From positions 1 through 64,000 of the forward strand of contig JAHXHS010000012.1 of NCBI GenBank assembly GCA_025656455.1: a stretch of 64,000 bases of DNA, in the 5' to 3' direction. Under the pieces are notes generated by a model, which did not search any database, was not told the origin of the DNA, and saw only the letters and a list, made by a program, of their open reading frames with translations. The position numbers were made by a program, and so were the translations under genes. This document shows positions 59,908-64,000 of this stretch, in pieces (the stretch's first letter is position 1; every line of letters begins with the position of its first letter). This stretch comes from Candidatus Thiodiazotropha sp. (ex Epidulcina cf. delphinae). GTDB taxonomy: Bacteria > Pseudomonadota > Gammaproteobacteria > Chromatiales > Chromatiaceae.

Positions 59908-60175
59908 GGCCTGTTAACACTAATTTGATAGCCACTGTTGTGCCTGAAAAAGCGCCAATCAAGGCACGAGGAGCGTAGTTTGGTTGTTCCAAATAAGCAA
60001 CGAGTAACGCCGAGTGGCGCTTTTTCAGGCGCAACCCGAAGGGCCAAGGCCCTGTTTTCGCCCAGCGGCGTTATCAGTCGCTTATGTAGACCCAGCTACA
60101 CCGCGCTCCTTCTGCCTTGCTGGACAAAAACAGGGTCTTGGCAGTGGCTATCAAATTAGTGTTAACAGGCCCTAA
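59904..60175. mobile_element. MITE-like element with GGCCTGTTAACAC ends (copy 2)
   Basis: A 264 bp interior (59908-60171) nearly identical to 40730-40993 but with the internal sequence reversed. Left flank is CTAG and right flank is CTAA. It starts exactly at the right flank of the neighbouring element and ends 10 bp before the narI stop. Confidence 0.85.
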
Positions 60176-60185
60176 GTAGTGGTCG

Positions 60186-60884
60186 CTATCCGTTCATCCG
60201 AACCTGCTTGACACGAACGATCTGATAGGCACGCCCAAGATAGGTCACAGGCACACTCCAGACATGCACCAGACGAGTGAACGGAAAGATCAGAAACACC
60301 GTCATGCCAAAGAACATATGGGTTTTAAAGATCGGTGACACATCACTGATCAGACTGGGGTCGACACTCAGGGTGGCGATGCTCTTGACGTATTCGGTCA
60401 GTGCAATCATCTCCGACACATCGCCTTGCGATGCATGACCCGAGGAGACCAGAATGGTGCTCAATCCCAAAGCGGCGGTGACCGCCAACCACCCGATAAC
60501 AACGGTATCACGGTTGCGGCTGGTAGCCTTGATACGCGGTTCGTTGATGCGCCGTAAAAACAGCATGACCGCACCGGCCAAACACATAATCCCGAAGATG
60601 CCGCCGACATAGATTGCAATATACTGGTGAGCGACATCGGAGATGCCCAGCCCCAGAAACCAGCTGTGTGGCAGCAACATGCCCGCCAGGTGACCGAAAA
60701 AGATACCGAGAATACCGACATGGAACAGGTTGCTGGCCAACCGCATACCCTTTTTGCTCAGCAGTTGGCTGGAGTCGGTCTTCCAAGTGTACTGCTCGCG
60801 GTCAAAGCGAATCCAACTTCCCAACAGAAAAACAGTGCCCGCCAGATAGGGGTAAGCCCCAAAAACAAGGTCATGTAAGTTCAT
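60186..60884 (-). CDS. narI: respiratory nitrate reductase gamma subunit (cytochrome b)
   Basis: NarI oxidizes quinol and passes electrons through two b haems to NarH. The 232-residue protein has five helices, MNLHDLVFGAYPYLAGTVFL at the start, haem-ligand histidines in LFHVGILGIFFGHLAGMLLP and TRLVHVWSVPVTYLGRAYQI. It lies 14 bp after narJ and closes the nar operon. A MITE-like element ends 10 bp after its stop. Confidence 0.96.
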   Translation of the reverse strand: MNLHDLVFGAYPYLAGTVFLLGSWIRFDREQYTWKTDSSQLLSKKGMRLASNLFHVGILGIFFGHLAGMLLPHSWFLGLGISDVAHQYIAIYVGGIFGIMCLAGAVMLFLRRINEPRIKATSRNRDTVVIGWLAVTAALGLSTILVSSGHASQGDVSEMIALTEYVKSIATLSVDPSLISDVSPIFKTHMFFGMTVFLIFPFTRLVHVWSVPVTYLGRAYQIVRVKQVRMNG

Positions 60885-60898
60885 CCCGTTCTCTCCTC

Positions 60899-61414
60899 TC
60901 AGGCTGCTTGGGCCAAATGTCCACGGTTTTCAATGATTCGGAGCAGCCGCGCATAGGGGCTTTCCGCCTTTTCCAGATTCTCTGCCAATACCTTGATGAC
61001 CTTGCCGGCATCACCCAGAAAGATCCGCGCCTGCATAGCGTCAAGCGTGGATATGTACTCCAGGATCAGGGGTAAATAGTCGGGAATCTCGCCTTCGTCG
61101 ACCTCCAGCCCGGCGGCCTTGTAGTGTTCCGCCAGATCGATCAGCGCAGGTCCGCGCCCACGATCATCACCGAACAGATGATGGGTCAGATGCAGATCGT
61201 GTTCCGGCGTCATATCGAATGTCTGCACATAGTCGCTCTGGATGCCGATCAGGTCATGCAATCGTATCCAGGCGATGAACTGCATCAGCTCCTCGCGCTC
61301 CTGCTCGCTCACCTCGGGATCCGCTTTGAGTGCTTCGATGATCACAGACAGGTTCTCCAGCAACTCCCCGGTCGGGTAATCGAGCAGACGCGCCATAATG
61401 TTGTATAGATGCAT
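60899..61414 (-). CDS. narJ: nitrate reductase assembly chaperone
   Basis: NarJ is a cytoplasmic chaperone (TorD-like fold) that binds apo-NarG for molybdenum cofactor insertion. The 171-residue helical protein has MARLLDYPTGELLENLSVI, DMTPEHDLHLTHHLFGDDRG and PDYLPLILEYISTL, all typical. It lies 15 bp after narH. Confidence 0.95.
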   Translation of the reverse strand: MHLYNIMARLLDYPTGELLENLSVIIEALKADPEVSEQEREELMQFIAWIRLHDLIGIQSDYVQTFDMTPEHDLHLTHHLFGDDRGRGPALIDLAEHYKAAGLEVDEGEIPDYLPLILEYISTLDAMQARIFLGDAGKVIKVLAENLEKAESPYARLLRIIENRGHLAQAA

Positions 61415-61429
61415 GGTGATATCCCCCGC

Positions 61430-62983
61430 TTAGCCCTTCTTGCGTGGCTGGATGCCCTGTGGCGTATGGGTGCGTTTACGCGGCGCTGGAAACAGGGAGA
61501 AGCCCTGGCCGGATTCGTTGCCGTGAGAACTGACGTTGCCGGGCCCGAAACCGCTCTGGCCCTGGAAGGCGTAGGGATCCTCCTGCATCAACTCCTCATG
61601 AGCGGTAGGAATCACGAAGCGGTCCTCGTAGTCGGCGATACCGAGCATCTGATACATCGCTTCAGCCTGCAGTTCGGTCAATCCGACCGCATCCAGTACG
61701 GCGGTATTCGGCTCGCCCTCGATCGCCTTGCTGCGCTGGTTGCTGCGCATCGCCAACAACCTGTTGATGGCGCTGATGATCGGCGCCTCATCACCCGCGG
61801 TCAGCAGGTTGGCAAGATAGCGCACCGGGAAACGCAGGACCTCCGACTTGGGAATCACCCCATCGGTCTCGGTAGGCAGGTTGCCCTGATCGATCTGGCT
61901 CTGCACCGGTGACAGCGGCGGTACATACCACATCATCGGCAGGGTGCGGAACTCGGGATGAATCGGGAAGGCTATCTTCCACTCCACGGCCATCTTGTAG
62001 ACCGGCGAGTCCTTCGCGGCATCGAGCCATTGCTGGGGGATGCCCTGCGCCAGCGCCTCGGCGATCACCTTGGGATCATTGGGATCGAGGAAGATATCGA
62101 GTTGGGCATGGTAGAGATTATTCTCTCTGTCAGTGCCCGCGGCATCACCGATCTTGTCAGCGTCGTAGAGCACGACCCCCATATAACGGATGCGGCCGAC
62201 ACAGGACTCGGCGCAGGCGGTGGGCATACCCGACTCAATACGCGGGTAGCACATGATGCACTTCTCGGACTTGCCCGACTCCCAGTTGTAATAAATCTTC
62301 TTATACGGACAGCCGCTGACACACATCCGCCAGCCCCGGCACTTGTCCTGGTCGATCAGGACCGCGCCATCCTCGTCCCGTTTGTAGATGGCGCCGGAGG
62401 GACAGCTTGCCACGCACGCCGGGTTGAGACAGTGATTGCACAGGCGAGGCAGGTACATGTGAAATGTTTTTTCAAACTCACTGTAGATCTGTTTTTGGAT
62501 GCCCTCGAAGTTCTTGTCCTTGGAACGGTCTTCGAATGCGCCGGCCAGGTCATCTTCCCAGTTAGGCCCCCAATGGATCTTCTCCATCCGTTCACCGGTG
62601 ATCTGGGACAGCGGGCGGGCAGTGGGGGCCGCTTCCGACAATGGCTTGTTCTGCAATTTCGCATAGTCGTAATCGAACGGCTCATAGTAGTCGTCGATCT
62701 CCGGCATATCCGGGTTGGCGAACAGGTTGACCAGCTTGCTGAAACGGCCGCCGGCCTTTAGCTCCAGCTTGCCGTTTTCCTTGACCCAGCCACCGTTCCA
62801 TTTCTTCTGGTTCTCCCACTCTTTGGGGAAGCCAACGCCGGGTTTGCTCTCTACGTTATTGAACCAGGCGTATTCCACACCCTTGCGATTGGTCCAGATG
62901 TTCTTGCAGGTCACCGAACAGGTATGACAGCCAATGCATTTGTCCAGGTTCAGGACCATGGCGATTTGGGCGCGTATCTTCAT
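61430..62983 (-). CDS. narH: respiratory nitrate reductase beta subunit (iron-sulfur)
   Basis: NarH carries three [4Fe-4S] and one [3Fe-4S] cluster between NarI and NarG. The protein of about 517 residues starts MKIRAQIAMVLNLDKCIGCH (62983). Cluster motifs are CIGCHTCSVTCKN, CNHCLNPACVASCPSG, CRGWRMCVSGCPYKK and CIMCYPRIESGMPTACAESC. The Trp in CRGW is the NarH hallmark that makes a [3Fe-4S] centre. The C-terminal tail is Gln/Gly/Lys-rich. An upstream extension to 63010 is less likely. Confidence 0.96.
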   Translation of the reverse strand: MKIRAQIAMVLNLDKCIGCHTCSVTCKNIWTNRKGVEYAWFNNVESKPGVGFPKEWENQKKWNGGWVKENGKLELKAGGRFSKLVNLFANPDMPEIDDYYEPFDYDYAKLQNKPLSEAAPTARPLSQITGERMEKIHWGPNWEDDLAGAFEDRSKDKNFEGIQKQIYSEFEKTFHMYLPRLCNHCLNPACVASCPSGAIYKRDEDGAVLIDQDKCRGWRMCVSGCPYKKIYYNWESGKSEKCIMCYPRIESGMPTACAESCVGRIRYMGVVLYDADKIGDAAGTDRENNLYHAQLDIFLDPNDPKVIAEALAQGIPQQWLDAAKDSPVYKMAVEWKIAFPIHPEFRTLPMMWYVPPLSPVQSQIDQGNLPTETDGVIPKSEVLRFPVRYLANLLTAGDEAPIISAINRLLAMRSNQRSKAIEGEPNTAVLDAVGLTELQAEAMYQMLGIADYEDRFVIPTAHEELMQEDPYAFQGQSGFGPGNVSSHGNESGQGFSLFPAPRKRTHTPQGIQPRKKG

Positions 62984-63062
62984 CTTTATGTTCCTCAAAA
63001 TTCTTTCCACCGGGATGCAGGGTGATGCTCAATTCCACCCTGCAGCCATAGGGTCAACTGAC

Positions 63063-64000
63063 TCAGTTATTGATCCCAGGGGGATTGAGCTGGGCTTCAC
63101 GTGCCGGCGTCAGATCACCTTCCAACCAATTCACGTCGGCATCTTCGATCTTGTGCACGATCACATGCTCATCACGCTGACTTCCCACCGTGCCATAGTA
63201 GTTGAAGGAGTAGGAGAGCTGGGCGTAACCGCCGATCATGTTGGTCGGCTTCATCACCACCTTGGTCACGCTGTTGAGAATGCCGCCACGCTTGCCGGTG
63301 GTGTTGGAACCCGGCACGTTAACGTTCTTCTCCTGGGCGTGATACATCAAGGCCATGCCCTTGGGCACGCGCTGACTGATCACCACCCGCGCCACGGTGG
63401 CGCCGTTGGCGTTGACCGCTTCCACCCAATCGTTGTCCTTCAGGCCGATGCTCTTGGCCTCATCCTCATTGACCCAGAAGTAAGGGCCGCCGCGGAACAG
63501 GGTCAGCATGCGCAGGTTGTCCTGGTAGGAGGAGTGGATACCCCACTTGGAGTGAGGGGTGATCCAGTTCAGGGTCAGGGTTTTCTTGCCCTGCAACTTG
63601 GTGGCCAACGCTATGGGCAGATTGTTGTGCGCCCCCAGGTCCTCGGGCGGACGATAGCAGCACAGACCCTCGCCAAAATCGCGCATCCATTCGTGATCCA
63701 GGTAGAAAGTGGCCCGTCCGGTCAAGGTGCGAAAAGGGATATGCTCGTGGATGTTGGTATAACAGGCGTTGTAGCTCACCTTTTCCGATTCGATACCGGA
63801 CCAGGTCGGCGCGGTGATGATCTTGCGTGGCTGGGCGACGATATCGTGATAACGGATCTTCTCCTCATGCCGCCCCTCGTAGAGGTGGCTGTGGTCGATA
63901 CCCGTCTTCTTGCTCAGTGCGTTCCAGGCCTTGTGCGCCACCTCGCCGTTGGTCTCGGGGGCCATCTGCAGCACGGTGTCGCATACCGCCACATCCTCCA
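63063..64000 (-). CDS. narG: respiratory nitrate reductase alpha subunit, C-terminal part
   Basis: The molybdenum subunit where nitrate is reduced. About 312 C-terminal residues are present; the gene runs off the window end. Recognisable NarG segments are IVAQPRKIITAPTWSGIESE, TGRATFYLDHEWMRDFGEGL, LNWITPHSKWGIHSSYQDNL, MLTLFRGGPYFWVNEDEAKS and YHAQEKNVNVPG. It is first in the narGHJI order, 79 bp before narH. Confidence 0.95.
   Translation of the reverse strand, partial: EDVAVCDTVLQMAPETNGEVAHKAWNALSKKTGIDHSHLYEGRHEEKIRYHDIVAQPRKIITAPTWSGIESEKVSYNACYTNIHEHIPFRTLTGRATFYLDHEWMRDFGEGLCCYRPPEDLGAHNNLPIALATKLQGKKTLTLNWITPHSKWGIHSSYQDNLRMLTLFRGGPYFWVNEDEAKSIGLKDNDWVEAVNANGATVARVVISQRVPKGMALMYHAQEKNVNVPGSNTTGKRGGILNSVTKVVMKPTNMIGGYAQLSYSFNYYGTVGSQRDEHVIVHKIEDADVNWLEGDLTPAREAQLNPPGINN

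Overview
The window is a 64 kb piece of a gammaproteobacterial chromosome. Housekeeping genes show typical gammaproteobacterial order and sequence: ksgA; murJ...ribF-ileS-lspA with divergent rpsT; rplU-rpmA-obgE-proB; uvrA and ssb. Accessory genes point to a facultative sulfur oxidizer that respires nitrate: a sulfur-globule-type envelope protein, a DsrC/TusE-family protein, narGHJI, an nnrS behind an FNR-type box, several multihaem cytochromes and a cytochrome P460. This fits Chromatiales-like sulfur oxidizers, free-living or symbiotic. The genus cannot be fixed from sequence reading alone.

Layout. 0.1-5.4 kb: a methyltransferase-like gene, then a four-gene carbohydrate-type ABC importer. 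5.4-6.9 kb: repeat-rich, no genes. 6.9-9.8 kb: octahaem cytochrome c, membrane-anchored trihaem cytochrome c and cytochrome b, likely one electron-transfer module. 9.9-13.4 kb: beta-CASP RNase, CHAD protein and two Hsp20 genes behind a sigma-32-like promoter. 14-19.5 kb: ksgA, lon, nnrS, sulfur globule protein. 19.7-29.9 kb: ssb, yajR-like MFS, uvrA, a stand-alone nuoB, gor, a TonB-like unknown, an EthD-domain protein and an ankyrin protein. 30.5-40.7 kb: a 1699-residue kinase/ATPase/GAF/GGDEF protein, then an abutting porin / PhnD-like binding protein / GGDEF-EAL set. 41-43 kb: transposase debris and an acidic beta-helix protein. 43.2-52 kb: the lspA-ileS-ribF-murJ block, interrupted by a P460/propeller operon, then rpsT. 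52-57 kb: CAP-domain protein with a sorting tail, a decayed toxin-antitoxin locus, proB, obgE, rpmA, rplU. 57.5-64 kb: CDF metal exporter, a cysteine-less DsrC homologue, narI, narJ, narH and the 3' part of narG.

The most unusual feature is the density and variety of small non-autonomous repeats. At least four MITE-like families have terminal inverted repeats. Three of them are flanked by CTAG (YTAR-type) and one by TTA/TAA. There are also two GTAG-headed REP hairpin families, a larger element with GGCTCTTCCCC ends, a CGCAAAG inverted-repeat family and short TTAACCCG palindromes. No transposase or RAYT that could move them is intact here; only a truncated IS91-type remnant is seen. Several insertions touch genes: one supplies the stop codon of one ABC gene and the start of the next, one supplies the gor stop codon, one lies between ribF and ileS, and one separates obgE from rpmA. 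The most interesting protein-level candidates are the porin/PhnD/GGDEF-EAL set, the DsrC homologue lacking both cysteines, the cytochrome module and the P460/propeller operon.
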